DNA of 64,000 nt. Origin: Pseudocoprococcus catus. Lineage in GTDB: Bacteria > Bacillota > Clostridia > Lachnospirales > Lachnospiraceae. The notes under the pieces are model-generated. The model had not been told where the DNA came from and made no database searches. It saw only the letters and a list, made by a program, of their open reading frames with translations. The translations under genes and the position numbers were made by a program. Where the stretch lies: NCBI RefSeq assembly GCF_019734885.1, contig NZ_JAAXCM010000046.1:33634-97633 (forward strand), given 5' to 3'. This document shows, in pieces, positions 53,021 through 61,876 of the stretch (position 1 is its first letter; each line of letters starts with the position of its first letter).

Positions 53021-54759
53021 TATGCCATTCCTCCTTTTCCATAGTTTTCCAGTGCCATCTGGCTTTCATACAGATGTCTGTACGCACCATTCCGGCTCAT
53101 CAGTTCGTCATGCTTTCCGCTTTCTTTAATTTCTCCGTCTTTTAAGAAATAAATCTTGTCAGACTTCACGACATTTGCCAGTCTGTGGGAGATCAGAAGC
53201 ACCGTCTTTGTCTTTGCCAGTTCGTGAATCACATTCATGATCAATTCTTCACTTTCCACATCAATATTGGATGCGGCTTCATCGAAAATATAAACTGCAC
53301 TGTCTGTCCGAAGCAATGCTCTGGCAATCACCAGTCTCTGACACTGACCGCCAGACAGGTTGCTTGCTTTTTCCAGCAACTGTGTCTGCAAGCCATCCTG
53401 TGTTTGTAAGAACCCTAAGAGTTTCACTTTCTGAAGGACAGCTTCCATCTCTTCTTTCGTTGCGTCCGGTTTTGCCATCTTCAGATTTTCTTCTACTGTA
53501 CCTTTGAACAGGTAGCTGTTATGGCGAACCAGAACAACCCTCTGCATCAGATTTGTTTCATTTACTTCATTAAGCGGTACACCACCGATGGTGATTTCTC
53601 CGTTATATCCCCGGTTCTTTGCTGCAAGGATTCCGGCAATCGTACTCTTACCACATCCGGATTCACCAACCAGTGATACAAAACTTCCTGCCGGAAGATT
53701 TAAGTTGATTCCTTTTAAAATCTCTCTGTCCTCTTCATAAGAAAAATGCACATCTTTTAATGTAACATCTAACGCGACCTCCGGCAGTATTTTTTCTCCA
53801 GCCTGTGGTTCCGGTAAATCTAAAATCTTGAAAATCTTATCACTCGCTGCCATACCATTCATTGCGATATGGAAGAATGAACCAAGCAGTCTGAGCGGCA
53901 GGAAAAACTCGCTGGCAAGCAGAACGATACCTAACGTTCCTGCTACACTGATATTTCCCTTTAAGAATTCAGATACCGCAACTGCCATACCGATCGCAGC
54001 TCCGCCATACGCCACAATATCCATCACACTGGTTGAATTGAGCTGCATGGTCAGCACCTTCATCGTAATTCTGCGGAAGTTCTGAGATTCCACATCCATC
54101 TCGTCTGCTTTCTGCTGGTCTGCCTGATAAATCTTCAGTGTAGTAAGTCCCTGTAAATTTTCAAGGAACGAATCTCCCAGTCCTGTATAGATACTCCAAT
54201 AATTATTTAATAATCTCTTCGCTACTTTCTGTACCACTACAATTGAAATCGGAATCAGCGGTACGCAGATCAGCAGGATGACGCTCGCTTTCAGGCTCAC
54301 TCTGCAAAGAATGATAAATAAGGTCAGCGGTGCAATCAGGCTGTAAAACAACTGCGGAAGATATTTTCCAAAGTATGTTTCCAACTGCTCTACACCTTCA
54401 GTTGATACCTGTACAACTTCCGAAGAGGATACCTGTTCACTGTAGGAAGCTCCCAGTTTCAACATTTTCTCATAAATCTTTTCTCGCAGAATCCGCTTTA
54501 CATCCACACATGCCAGATAGGAAGACCTTGCTCCCATCCGTTCACATACGAACCGGATCACCACAACCAGGACTAAAATCAGTATCGTCCGTTCAATGAT
54601 CGGTACGGTTACTGCCCGGTACACGACCCGTTCCAGTAAATCTGCGATAGAAAAGACTGCCAATACCTGCGACAGGAGGGCTGCCCACTGCCACAAAATC
54701 GTATACACGATATACTTTTTTGCGTGGGACAACAGCCCCACCAGTCTTGTTTTAATCAT
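53020..54759 (-). CDS. ABC half-transporter of a heterodimer, subunit 1
   Basis: About 579 residues from the ATG at 54759, which follows AAGGAG. The membrane part starts MIKTRLVGLLSHAKKYIVYT and contains six helices. Walker A is GESGCGKST, signature LSGGQCQR and Walker B VYIFDEAASNIDVESEE. The two subunits are adjacent and overlap. Upstream neighbours are YgbA- and YbaN-like genes and the truncated FecE gene, so this may be a metal-regulated operon. Confidence 0.88.
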   Translation of the reverse strand: MIKTRLVGLLSHAKKYIVYTILWQWAALLSQVLAVFSIADLLERVVYRAVTVPIIERTILILVLVVVIRFVCERMGARSSYLACVDVKRILREKIYEKMLKLGASYSEQVSSSEVVQVSTEGVEQLETYFGKYLPQLFYSLIAPLTLFIILCRVSLKASVILLICVPLIPISIVVVQKVAKRLLNNYWSIYTGLGDSFLENLQGLTTLKIYQADQQKADEMDVESQNFRRITMKVLTMQLNSTSVMDIVAYGGAAIGMAVAVSEFLKGNISVAGTLGIVLLASEFFLPLRLLGSFFHIAMNGMAASDKIFKILDLPEPQAGEKILPEVALDVTLKDVHFSYEEDREILKGINLNLPAGSFVSLVGESGCGKSTIAGILAAKNRGYNGEITIGGVPLNEVNETNLMQRVVLVRHNSYLFKGTVEENLKMAKPDATKEEMEAVLQKVKLLGFLQTQDGLQTQLLEKASNLSGGQCQRLVIARALLRTDSAVYIFDEAASNIDVESEELIMNVIHELAKTKTVLLISHRLANVVKSDKIYFLKDGEIKESGKHDELMSRNGAYRHLYESQMALENYGKGGMA

Positions 54760-54769
54760 AAGTAACTCC

Positions 54770-55108
54770 TTACTTTTTCTTCTCTTTGTTGCTACACACC
54801 AGATGCCAGATAGCAAGCACCGGATGATACAACAGCATCCTTGGTCCTGAAAACCGCATAACCTGCCTGATCTGTTCTCTCATCTCCGGCTTATAACAAT
54901 GTACCTTACAATTCGCACAAAACGTCTTTTCTTCCATAAATGGACACTTTTGACTTCTTTGTTTTGCATAATCCGAAAGTCTTTGACAGTCAGGACACAT
55001 CTGCCCTTCCTGTCTTTTTTCTTTCGGATGATTTTTCCGGCAGTACAGCCGGATCATTTCTTCTACGACATATTGTTCTTTCTGCCGTTTCTTTTCTACT
55101 TTGTCCAT
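54770..55108 (-). CDS. nitrous oxide-stimulated promoter (YgbA) family protein
   Basis: 112 residues with many cysteines: CRKNH, MCPDCQRL, KCPFMEEKTFCANCKVHCYKPEMREQIRQVMRFSGPRMLLYHP. The phrase FSGPRML-x-x-P-x-x-A-x-x-H and the CxxC pattern match the YgbA_NO family. The function is unknown; in enterobacteria the homologue is induced by nitric oxide. The cysteines probably bind metal. The gene lies two bases after ybaN-like and ten before the ABC pair. Confidence 0.8.
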   Translation of the reverse strand: MDKVEKKRQKEQYVVEEMIRLYCRKNHPKEKRQEGQMCPDCQRLSDYAKQRSQKCPFMEEKTFCANCKVHCYKPEMREQIRQVMRFSGPRMLLYHPVLAIWHLVCSNKEKKK

Positions 55109-55109
55109 C

Positions 55110-55514
55110 TTACTCTACACTTTCTGCCATTTCAGCTTCAGGCTTTTCTGTCTTAACTCTTAAGAAGAAGTATAACAGGTGGCATACCCACACAACTGCG
55201 ATACAGATTCTTCCGATTGGTACATTCTTCATGCAGATAAAGCCGATTGCAATGACTACCGTTACCATTCCGATAATCTTGCATTTTGTTCCCATTGTCA
55301 TGGCTCTTTTCTGAACAAAACTGTCCAGATGTTTCTTATAAAGATTCGTTCCTACGAACCAGTCGTGCAGTTTCTTAGAACTCTTTGCAAAGCAAAACAG
55401 TGTTGCCATATAAAACGGAACGGTTGGCAAGATAGGAAGTACAATTCCTATCGTACCAAGTCCAAGGCAGATAAAACCAAGGACTATCCAAACTAACTTT
55501 AAAGGATTTCTCAT
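55110..55514 (-). CDS. YbaN family (DUF454) membrane protein
   Basis: About 134 residues starting [52 protein letters not shown], the strongly conserved YbaN start. [19 protein letters not shown] and three to four helices follow. The function is unknown. In many clostridia it travels with YgbA-type and iron or ABC genes, as here. Start at 55514 chosen for AAAGGAAAG upstream. Confidence 0.85.
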   Translation of the reverse strand: MRNPLKLVWIVLGFICLGLGTIGIVLPILPTVPFYMATLFCFAKSSKKLHDWFVGTNLYKKHLDSFVQKRAMTMGTKCKIIGMVTVVIAIGFICMKNVPIGRICIAVVWVCHLLYFFLRVKTEKPEAEMAESVE

Positions 55515-55617
55515 CTTCTTTCCTTTCCGGTAACTAAACCCCAAATTGGTATCAATCACCCTAAATTTCTTCTAAAATGTCTAAAATTTATTTTATAGTG
55601 TCTGGTACAGTTCCTTC

Positions 55618-56064
55618 CTACACCGCCAGTACAAACTTCTGTCCATCAACCCTTGTCACACCAAGTTCAATGCCATACAGCTCTCTGATGCTCTCTTCCG
55701 TAATAACTTCTTCCGGATCACCTTCCACCAGCACTTTTCCATCTTTCATTCCGATGACATTATCTGAATATGCGATTGCCTGATTGATGTCATGCAGTAC
55801 CATGATGATGGTAATTCCAAATTCCTGATTGAGTTTTTTAACCAGTTGCAAAATCTCAATCTGATACCGGATATCCAGATATGTGGTCGGCTCATCAAGG
55901 AACAGAGTCTTTGTTCCCTGACAAAGAGCCATTGTAATCCATACACGCTGACGCTGTCCACCGGAAAGTCTTGACACTTCCCTGTCACGATATTCTGTCA
56001 GATTGGTTACTTCCAATGCCCACTGGATCATACGCTCATCTTCGGCACTGTCTCCCTGCATCAT
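55618..56064 (-). pseudogene. iron-siderophore ABC ATPase (FecE/FepC type), N-terminal deletion
   Basis: The frame codes only for the second half of an ATPase: DSAEDERMIQWALEVTNLTEY, REVSRLSGGQRQRVWITMAL, LFLDEPTTYLDIRYQIEIL and MVLHDINQAIAYSDNVIGMKDG. These are typical of siderophore/heme importers. Walker A and about the first 100 residues are missing, and stop codons stand right upstream. Binding protein and permease genes that normally accompany it are absent. It cannot hydrolyse ATP as it stands. Confidence 0.85.
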
Positions 56065-56111
56065 TTTTTATCATAATTTGCCATCCAATGTCAATACCAT
56101 TTTCGCATAAC

Positions 56112-56177
56112 TTTGTTGCCTGAATTGCAACAAATACATCATTATTTTCTTTGATTTTGTTGTTATTCAGGCAACAA
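56112..56177. promoter_or_regulatory. two opposed copies of a TTGTTGCCTGAAT operator-like site
   Basis: TTGTTGCCTGAAT (56113-56125) occurs again inverted at 56165-56177. Each copy continues to a CAACAA end (about 56128-56133, and 56157-56162 inverted), so each is a 21-base imperfect palindrome; the first also contains the perfect dyad TTTGTTGC-N7-GCAACAAA (56112-56134). They lie between two DtxR-like regulator genes and the broken FecE gene. Which protein binds is unknown; mobile-element ends are an alternative. Confidence 0.55.
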
Positions 56178-56184
56178 TAGACGT

Positions 56185-56228
56185 AAAAATGCCGTTATTG
56201 ATAGTATTTTATCAGTAACGGCACTTTA
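56185..56228. terminator. terminator after the regulator genes
   Basis: TGCCGTTATTGAT (56190-56202) pairs with ATCAGTAACGGCA (56211-56223) with one G-T pair. A-run before and T-rich after. It separates the regulator operon from the truncated uptake gene. Confidence 0.75.
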
Positions 56229-56290
56229 TTGAAATTATTTATTATTTTGTTACATGTTATGTGCAAATGATAATTTTTCTCATTTCTCAT

Positions 56291-57127
56291 TTATACCCAG
56301 AAATATAATAATGCAGTGCTTTCCGGCATGTGAACCGGTCCTGCACTACAGGTTACGGTAACTGGTACAATTCCCACTGTGCCGATTCCCGTCCATCGGT
56401 GGATTCTGCACGCTTCCATCGGGATTTTCACGATGTTATCTTCTATATCTGCTTCTTCAAGGACTTCATTATGCTCATACTTCAATGTTTTCAGTTTTCC
56501 AGCCATCATTTCACCACTCACTCTGGAGTGTGCTTCCATCTCTTTCAGCTTTAATTCCAGATAGCTTTCTCCATTCTCCTGAACGATTTCGGCTATTTCT
56601 TCAAATCCCCTCATCGCCATAGAGTCTCTTCCCTGCCCCTGCTTTTTATTCATCCGGTAAAGCCGGAACACTATCGGATGCCTTTCACATTTCTGCAGAT
56701 TGTGCTGTATCTCCTGATCCAGTTCATTCTCTTTTTTCTTGTATACTGATTTTTTTTCTGCATAGGCGTTGATCATCAGTTCCAGCATGTGGATGTCGAT
56801 ATTCTCCACCATAACATCCAGTGATTCATCGATTTCTTCCGGCTTTGCACCGATTTCTTCCAGATATTTTTCAAGGTTCTCATACAGGTTGGAATATCGT
56901 TCCAGCCATTCCTCTCCCGCAGGGGTAAATTCCAGTGATTCTGTCAGAATTCCTCTTTCTATGCAGTTCTTAAAATAACGGTTCACCGTTGATCGGTTCA
57001 CGCCATAATATTCTGCGATACTTCCCTGAGCTCCACGTTTCTTTTCTACTTTTGACAGACCTTGTAAATATTGTAGTTGCAGCATTGTAGGTCTGTTCTG
57101 TCTCTTTAGATGTTCACCTTTTTCCAT
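56291..57127 (-). CDS. HTH-containing regulator-like protein of 278 residues
   Basis: The N-terminal part has a winged helix pattern: LQYLQGLSKVEKKRGAQGSIAEYYGVNRSTVNRYFKNCIERGILTESLEFTPAGEEW. It is followed by an acidic region (ENLEKYLEEIGAKPEEIDES) and a C-terminal domain with many Glu. The fold suggests a DtxR/MarR-related regulator. It overlaps the DtxR-like gene upstream in the operon, so the two may act together. I do not recognise a named family. Confidence 0.6.
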   Translation of the reverse strand: MEKGEHLKRQNRPTMLQLQYLQGLSKVEKKRGAQGSIAEYYGVNRSTVNRYFKNCIERGILTESLEFTPAGEEWLERYSNLYENLEKYLEEIGAKPEEIDESLDVMVENIDIHMLELMINAYAEKKSVYKKKENELDQEIQHNLQKCERHPIVFRLYRMNKKQGQGRDSMAMRGFEEIAEIVQENGESYLELKLKEMEAHSRVSGEMMAGKLKTLKYEHNEVLEEADIEDNIVKIPMEACRIHRWTGIGTVGIVPVTVTCSAGPVHMPESTALLYFWV

Positions 57128-57146
57128 TTTCTTTGTCCTCTCTTCG

Positions 57147-57965
57147 TCACCATACATGAATATTCAATTCCCGATAATCGATTGGCAATGGCTTCTGTTC
57201 AAAACGGGTAATCGCAATAATTGCCACTGCTTCTGTGACCGGAATTCCTGTATTCGCAGTATAGGTAAAGATGTCTGTCGGTAACTGATAAACACCTTTT
57301 TCTTCTTTCGCCTGTATCCACCCATCATCTCTTCTGTACCATACATAGCCGATAGATTCATCTTTTTTTCTCTTGAGCAGGAAGCAGTTCTGAGACTTTT
57401 TCACTCTCAATATGACCGAGTGTTCCAGTTTCCCGTACTCTGGTGCAAGGAATCTTGGATTGCGTCGTTCCGGTTCATACAGCCCAAATGCCATCGGGAA
57501 ATCGCCGTCCTCATAAAAGGTATACAAGTCCATATCGTCATAAACCCTATCGTATACGTCACCGTACTGCAGAAAGTTTTCAATTCCTTTTAACCCTTCC
57601 GGACTGATATAATGTTCCACTCTACAGGCATCTTCCTGAGCCCTCTGCTGATCCATTCCACTTACCATCTGGAAGAACTGTGTCAGTTTCTCATGGCGTG
57701 CAAGGCACTCCATACCTTCCAGTTTTCCCTTATCGGTCAGTTCCAGATGTCCGTTTCCCGGCTCACACAAAAATCCTTTTTTTACCAGACTCCGCACCAG
57801 ACCTGCCGCTTCATATCCGGTTATGTTCACTTCTCTGGCATACTCTTTCGATGTGATCTGTCTGCCCTGTCTCCATGTCCGGTAGACATATTCCAGAAGA
57901 TCTTCTTCTAATTCGCCTCTGGCTTTTGTCACATCAATATTTCTGTTTTCAATCTTCTTTACCAT
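57147..57965 (-). CDS. DtxR-like metal-dependent regulator with extra C-terminal domain
   Basis: A 272-residue protein. The first 130 residues are DtxR-like: LLEYVYRTWRQGRQITSKEYAREVNITGYEAAGLVRSLVKKGFL and ACRVEHYISPEGLKGIENFL, matching the metal-site helix EACRxEHxISxE. The remaining half (YDRVYDDMDLYTFYEDGDF ...) matches no domain known to me, unlike the SH3 domain of DtxR. Regulation of the neighbouring iron-type genes is the natural guess. The promoter upstream has a nearby TTAGTTAGTTAATT motif. Confidence 0.75.
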   Translation of the reverse strand: MVKKIENRNIDVTKARGELEEDLLEYVYRTWRQGRQITSKEYAREVNITGYEAAGLVRSLVKKGFLCEPGNGHLELTDKGKLEGMECLARHEKLTQFFQMVSGMDQQRAQEDACRVEHYISPEGLKGIENFLQYGDVYDRVYDDMDLYTFYEDGDFPMAFGLYEPERRNPRFLAPEYGKLEHSVILRVKKSQNCFLLKRKKDESIGYVWYRRDDGWIQAKEEKGVYQLPTDIFTYTANTGIPVTEAVAIIAITRFEQKPLPIDYRELNIHVW

Positions 57966-58073
57966 TTTACCTTTCCCACCTGTCTTTTGCCACTTTCTTT
58001 GTTTCCATTACTTTTCCCTCTGTTTTGTTTACCGATTACGCTTTAGTTAGTTAATTCAAACCATGTATTTTTA

Positions 58074-58103
58074 ATTATATTGTCCTTTTTTCAAATTTGT
58101 CAA
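58074..58103 (-). promoter_or_regulatory. predicted promoter of the DtxR-like operon
   Basis: On the minus strand TTGACA (58098-58103), 18-base spacer and TATAAT (58074-58079). A TTAGTTAGTTAATT segment (58043-58056) lies at the start of the transcript, where autorepression would act. Confidence 0.65.
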
Positions 58104-58207
58104 TGCATTTTCCCTACAACATTATAATTCCATATAAAAATATATAAAAATATCCAAAAATATGTTTTTATTTCTTTTTTTCACATACTTTTGGATATTC
58201 TCATCGC

Positions 58208-58870
58208 TTAATTCCCTGTTTCCTTTAATTTTGACTCATCCGTAGTCTGTGCGTCAATGCAGACTGCATGGATGGCAAGCCGCTTGCTGTATCCGTTCCC
58301 TGTACAGGTAGAAAGTGTCAGTATCTTATTACTGGTCTGCGGCTTTACTCCTGTATCAACATCGGAATCTTTTATCATCTGATCGATAAATTTCTGATAC
58401 TCTTCGCCCGGCTGGTATCCTACTTTATACACATCACCGCCATTGACCGCATCTTCATAGGAGAAGATTCGATAACGGTAGGCGGTTATCTCAGAATATA
58501 CAGAGAAATATTGATTCTTTTTCCAGAATCCTTCTTCCTTATATTTTTTCAGGCTCCCGAACATGCTTCCGTCATTCATATTGTGACCGTAGATAATGTT
58601 GTAATAATCCGAAAAATCAGATTTGTTAAGACCTTCCAAAAAAATACACCCTGCGATGTGGCTGTTGCCATGCAGGTCGGTTCTCAGATATTTCTGATTG
58701 TCACCAGAATACAGAATTGGATAATTGATACCAAGTTCGTCCTGATTATCAAACCGTATCCATCCGATGACATCTGGATTTTCGGCTTTCATTTTGTCAA
58801 ACTCTACTTTTACGTCTGTTGCCCACCAGTCTTTTTTCTTCTGTTGTATAACCCCTGCCAATCTTTGCAT
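58208..58870 (-). CDS. class B sortase lacking a clear membrane anchor
   Basis: Transpeptidase that attaches surface proteins to the cell wall. The catalytic His is in IIYGHNMNDGSMFGSL, Cys in ILTLSTCTGNGYS and Arg in KRLAIHAVCID. WIRFDNQDELGINYPILYSGDNQKYL is typical of SrtB. The protein starts MQRLAGVIQQKKKDWWATDV, close to the beginning of the catalytic domain. The usual N-terminal signal/transmembrane helix is not present in frame upstream. Either the gene is truncated at its 5' end or the anchor is lost. No substrate with a sorting signal is in the window. Confidence 0.8.
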   Translation of the reverse strand: MQRLAGVIQQKKKDWWATDVKVEFDKMKAENPDVIGWIRFDNQDELGINYPILYSGDNQKYLRTDLHGNSHIAGCIFLEGLNKSDFSDYYNIIYGHNMNDGSMFGSLKKYKEEGFWKKNQYFSVYSEITAYRYRIFSYEDAVNGGDVYKVGYQPGEEYQKFIDQMIKDSDVDTGVKPQTSNKILTLSTCTGNGYSKRLAIHAVCIDAQTTDESKLKETGN

Positions 58871-58920
58871 ACTTATTCAATCCCCCAATAAAAAGTTTAC
58901 AAAAAACAGTCATCACACCG

Positions 58921-59143
58921 AAAACATTTGACGGCAAGCCCCATTAACATAAAAAATTCCCGATTTTTATTTATGCTTAATCGGATGATAACTTTCTGAA
59001 AACGTTGGGCAATGAGCCCCATACACGTAAAAAATTCCCGAGGTCTTAATTCAACCCAGCTGATGATATCTTTCTGGAAACATTGGGCGATGAGCCCGTT
59101 TCCAGAAAGATATCATCAGCTAGGTAATTAAACCTCGGGAATT
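58921..59143. repeat. tandem copies of a terminator element downstream of pyrD
   Basis: A 78-base unit begins at 58921, 58999 and 59077 (each starting AAAACATT/AAAACGTT/GAAACATT followed by a GGGC...GCCC-like segment and AAAAAATTCCCG). The most complete copy forms a very large hairpin: the 24-base arms around AGCTGATGATATC pair perfectly, and outer AATTCCCGAGGT pairs with ACCTCGGGAATT, followed by TTTTTT on the minus strand. It functions as the pyr operon terminator; the extra copies look like decayed duplicates. Confidence 0.8.
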
Positions 59144-59149
59144 AACCTT

Positions 59150-60055
59150 TTATTTTACGAGACCGATGAGTTCGTTGATGTCTTCCACGCCATGTCTTCT
59201 CATGTACGCTTCAATGCCATCAATAACTTCTACAGTTGTATATGGATTTGTAAAGTTCGCCGTACCGATTGACACAGCTGTTGCACCAGCCAGAATAAAT
59301 TCCATGGCATCTTCAGCTGTACAGATACCGCCCATACCGATAATCGGGATCTTGACTGCATTTGCTACCTGATACACCATACGGACTGCAACCGGCTTAA
59401 CAGCAGGACCGGAAAGACCGCCTGTCTTGTTGGCAATGGCAAATGTCTGTCTCTCGATGTCAATCTTCATACCGGTCAATGTATTGATCAGAGACAGGCA
59501 GTCTGCACCGCCGGCCTCAGCAGCCTTCGCCATCACTGTGATATCTGTGACATTCGGGCTCAGTTTCATGATAATCGGCTGTTTGGCCTTGGCCTTGACA
59601 GCCTTTGTAATGGCTTCCACTGCCTTTGGATCCTGCCCAAAAGCAATACCGCCTTCCTTGACATTCGGACAGGAAATATTGATCTCCAGCATATCCACTC
59701 TCGGTTCATCTGCAAGGCGCTCAACCACATCCAGATATTCTTCTGTCGAATGGCCGCACACATTGACAATGACCTTTGTATCATATTTCTCCAAAAACGG
59801 CAAATCTCTCTTTGAAAAAAGATCAATGCCCGGATTCTGAAGTCCGATGGCATTGAGCATGCCGCTGGCTGTCTCCGCAATACGCGGAGCCGGATTTCCC
59901 GGCCACGGTACACTGGCTACACCCTTTGTCACAACCGCACCCAGACGGTTCAGATCAACAAATTCACTGTATTCTGCACCGGAACCAAATGTACCTGAAG
60001 CAACCATCACAGGATTCTTCAGCTCAACTCCGGCAAGATTTACCTTTGTATTCAT
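59150..60055 (-). CDS. pyrD: dihydroorotate dehydrogenase B, catalytic subunit
   Basis: NAD-dependent class 1B enzyme subunit, 301 residues. LKNPVMVASGTFGSGAEYSEF, VNVCGHSTEEYLDVVERL, EINISCPNVKEGGIAFGQDPKAVE (active-site Cys) and IIMKLSPNVTDITVMAKAAEAGG bind FMN and substrate. The start overlaps the stop of pyrK (TAATG), matching the 1B heterotetramer with PyrK. Confidence 0.97.
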   Translation of the reverse strand: MNTKVNLAGVELKNPVMVASGTFGSGAEYSEFVDLNRLGAVVTKGVASVPWPGNPAPRIAETASGMLNAIGLQNPGIDLFSKRDLPFLEKYDTKVIVNVCGHSTEEYLDVVERLADEPRVDMLEINISCPNVKEGGIAFGQDPKAVEAITKAVKAKAKQPIIMKLSPNVTDITVMAKAAEAGGADCLSLINTLTGMKIDIERQTFAIANKTGGLSGPAVKPVAVRMVYQVANAVKIPIIGMGGICTAEDAMEFILAGATAVSIGTANFTNPYTTVEVIDGIEAYMRRHGVEDINELIGLVK

Positions 60056-60819
60056 TACAGTTCCACCTCCTGTGCATTAAAGACAGGACCATCCTTACAG
60101 ATACGCTTATTATGTACGTTTGTATGGTGATCCACATCTTTTGACTTACAGACACATGCAAGGCATGCACCGATACCGCAGGCCATCTTCTCTTCGAGAG
60201 AAATCCATGCCTCAATACCATTATCAGCCGCATACTGCTTCAGCGCACGCAGCATCGGCGTTGGTCCGCAGCTGTAAATAACCTGACCTTCGACACCTTC
60301 TGCACGGATGGCATCCAGTACATTCCCCTTTGTTCCACAGCTGCCGTCTTCTGTGGCAATAACCACTTTGCCGTATTGCTCAAATTCCTTGTTCAAAAAC
60401 AGTTCATCTCTATAACCGAGAACGATGGTCTTCTCACAATCCAGTTCTTTGGCAAGCTCCAGCATCGGAGGAACACCGATACCGCCGGCCACAAGAATTG
60501 CCTTGTTTTTCTTCAATGTATAACCATTGCCAAGGGGTCCCATAATTTCTAATGTATCTCCGACTCTGCATCCTGAAAATTCCTTCGTACCGTAACCAAC
60601 GACACGATAAACGATTCTCAGTCTGCCATTCTCCTTATCAATTTCACAAATACTGATCGGTCTTGGAAGCAGTTTGCTGTCATCATTCGAATAAACAGAG
60701 ATAAACTGTCCCGGCTTAGCTTCTGAAGCCATATTGCCGACTTCCAGCCACATACTGAACACATCAGATGCAAGCTGTTCCTGCGAAAATACAGTTGCTT
60801 TGATTTTACTTACGCTCAT
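60055..60819 (-). CDS. pyrK: dihydroorotate dehydrogenase B, electron transfer subunit
   Basis: Flavin and [2Fe-2S] subunit that passes electrons from dihydroorotate to NAD+. LLPRPISICEIDKENGRLRIVYRVVGYGTKEF gives the FAD site, and ILVAGGIGVPPMLELAKEL the nucleotide site. Cysteines in EEKMACGIGACLACVCKS and RICKDGP are the cluster ligands. Start at 60819 chosen for AAGGACAA upstream; 254 residues. Confidence 0.95.
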   Translation of the reverse strand: MSVSKIKATVFSQEQLASDVFSMWLEVGNMASEAKPGQFISVYSNDDSKLLPRPISICEIDKENGRLRIVYRVVGYGTKEFSGCRVGDTLEIMGPLGNGYTLKKNKAILVAGGIGVPPMLELAKELDCEKTIVLGYRDELFLNKEFEQYGKVVIATEDGSCGTKGNVLDAIRAEGVEGQVIYSCGPTPMLRALKQYAADNGIEAWISLEEKMACGIGACLACVCKSKDVDHHTNVHNKRICKDGPVFNAQEVEL

Positions 60820-60908
60820 GCTTTTGTCCTTTAATATAATCACTGTTGAATTGCTTTATCTGGTTTCATCATTCTATATCATCTGCAGCAGATGCCTGCC
60901 AAACCGTT

Positions 60909-61829
60909 TTACAGTACAGATGCAATATCTTTCTGCATATCGATAACTGCTGCTCTGGAAGCGTCTGCAAAATGCTCTGCACCAAACTTCGCATACTTCT
61001 CCTGCTTGTAGGCAGCAATAATACCTCTTGATGAATTCACGATCGCACCAAGGCCGTTCTCATCAAAGTTCGGCAGAAGATCCTTCGCTGTAGCCCCCTG
61101 TGCACCATAACCAGGTACAAGAATATAAGCCTTCGGCATCAGCTTACGAGTAATTCTTGCCTGTTCCGGGTAAGTCGCTCCTACAACAGCTCCTACATAG
61201 CTGTATCCGCATTCACCTACATAATCACTGCCCCATTCATTGACTTTCTCAGCAACATATTCAAACAGAGGACGACCATCAATCAGTCTATCCTGAAATT
61301 CACCGCTTGATGGATTCGATGTCTTAACGAGGATAAAGGCACCTTTCTTCTCTTTCTTTGCAGTATTGATAAAAGGATTGATACTGTCTGATCCCATGTA
61401 AGGATTCAGGGTAACAAAATCTTCATTAAAACCATATAATGAACGGCTTCCTACTTTTACAGGACCCAGATGGCCTCTTGCATAGGCTTCTGAAGTAGAA
61501 CCGATATCGCCTCTCTTAATATCACCAATAATAACTAAATCCTTCTGACGGCAATACTCTACTGTTCTGTGGAACGCCTCCAGACCCGGAAGTCCAAACT
61601 GCTCATACATGGCAATCTGGGGTTTTACAGCCGGGATCAGATCATAAACAGCATCTACAATTGCTTTGTTGAACTGCCAGATAGCTTCTGCAGCGCCTTC
61701 CAATGTCTCGCCATATTCATCAAATGCTTTCTTCTGAATATGATCCGGTACAAATGCCAGATTCGGATCCAGTCCGACAACGATCGGTGCATTTAATTTC
61801 TTAATTTTTCCCACCAGTTTATCAATCAT
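60909..61829 (-). CDS. pyrF: orotidine 5'-phosphate decarboxylase, type 2
   Basis: Final step to UMP. This is the long form (about 306 residues): PIVVGLDPNLAFVP, AVKPQIAMYEQFGLPGLEAFHRTVEYC, VIIGDIKRGDIGSTSEAYARGHLG (catalytic Lys/Asp) and ILVPGYGAQGATAKDLLPNF. The start at 61829 has AGGAGG upstream. First gene of pyrF-pyrK-pyrD. Confidence 0.95.
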   Translation of the reverse strand: MIDKLVGKIKKLNAPIVVGLDPNLAFVPDHIQKKAFDEYGETLEGAAEAIWQFNKAIVDAVYDLIPAVKPQIAMYEQFGLPGLEAFHRTVEYCRQKDLVIIGDIKRGDIGSTSEAYARGHLGPVKVGSRSLYGFNEDFVTLNPYMGSDSINPFINTAKKEKKGAFILVKTSNPSSGEFQDRLIDGRPLFEYVAEKVNEWGSDYVGECGYSYVGAVVGATYPEQARITRKLMPKAYILVPGYGAQGATAKDLLPNFDENGLGAIVNSSRGIIAAYKQEKYAKFGAEHFADASRAAVIDMQKDIASVL

Positions 61830-61876
61830 GTACTCTATATCCTCCTTAAACACAATTTTCCTTAAATATCCCTTTC

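Noticed and set aside
56065..56160. A short coding stretch reading NNKIKENNDVFVAIQATK on the minus strand
   Set aside because: No start, no family that I recognise, and the palindromic operator sequences explain the base pattern better.
59566..59913. Minus-strand frame inside pyrD
   Set aside because: Out-of-frame shadow of a well-conserved gene with basic, low-complexity product.
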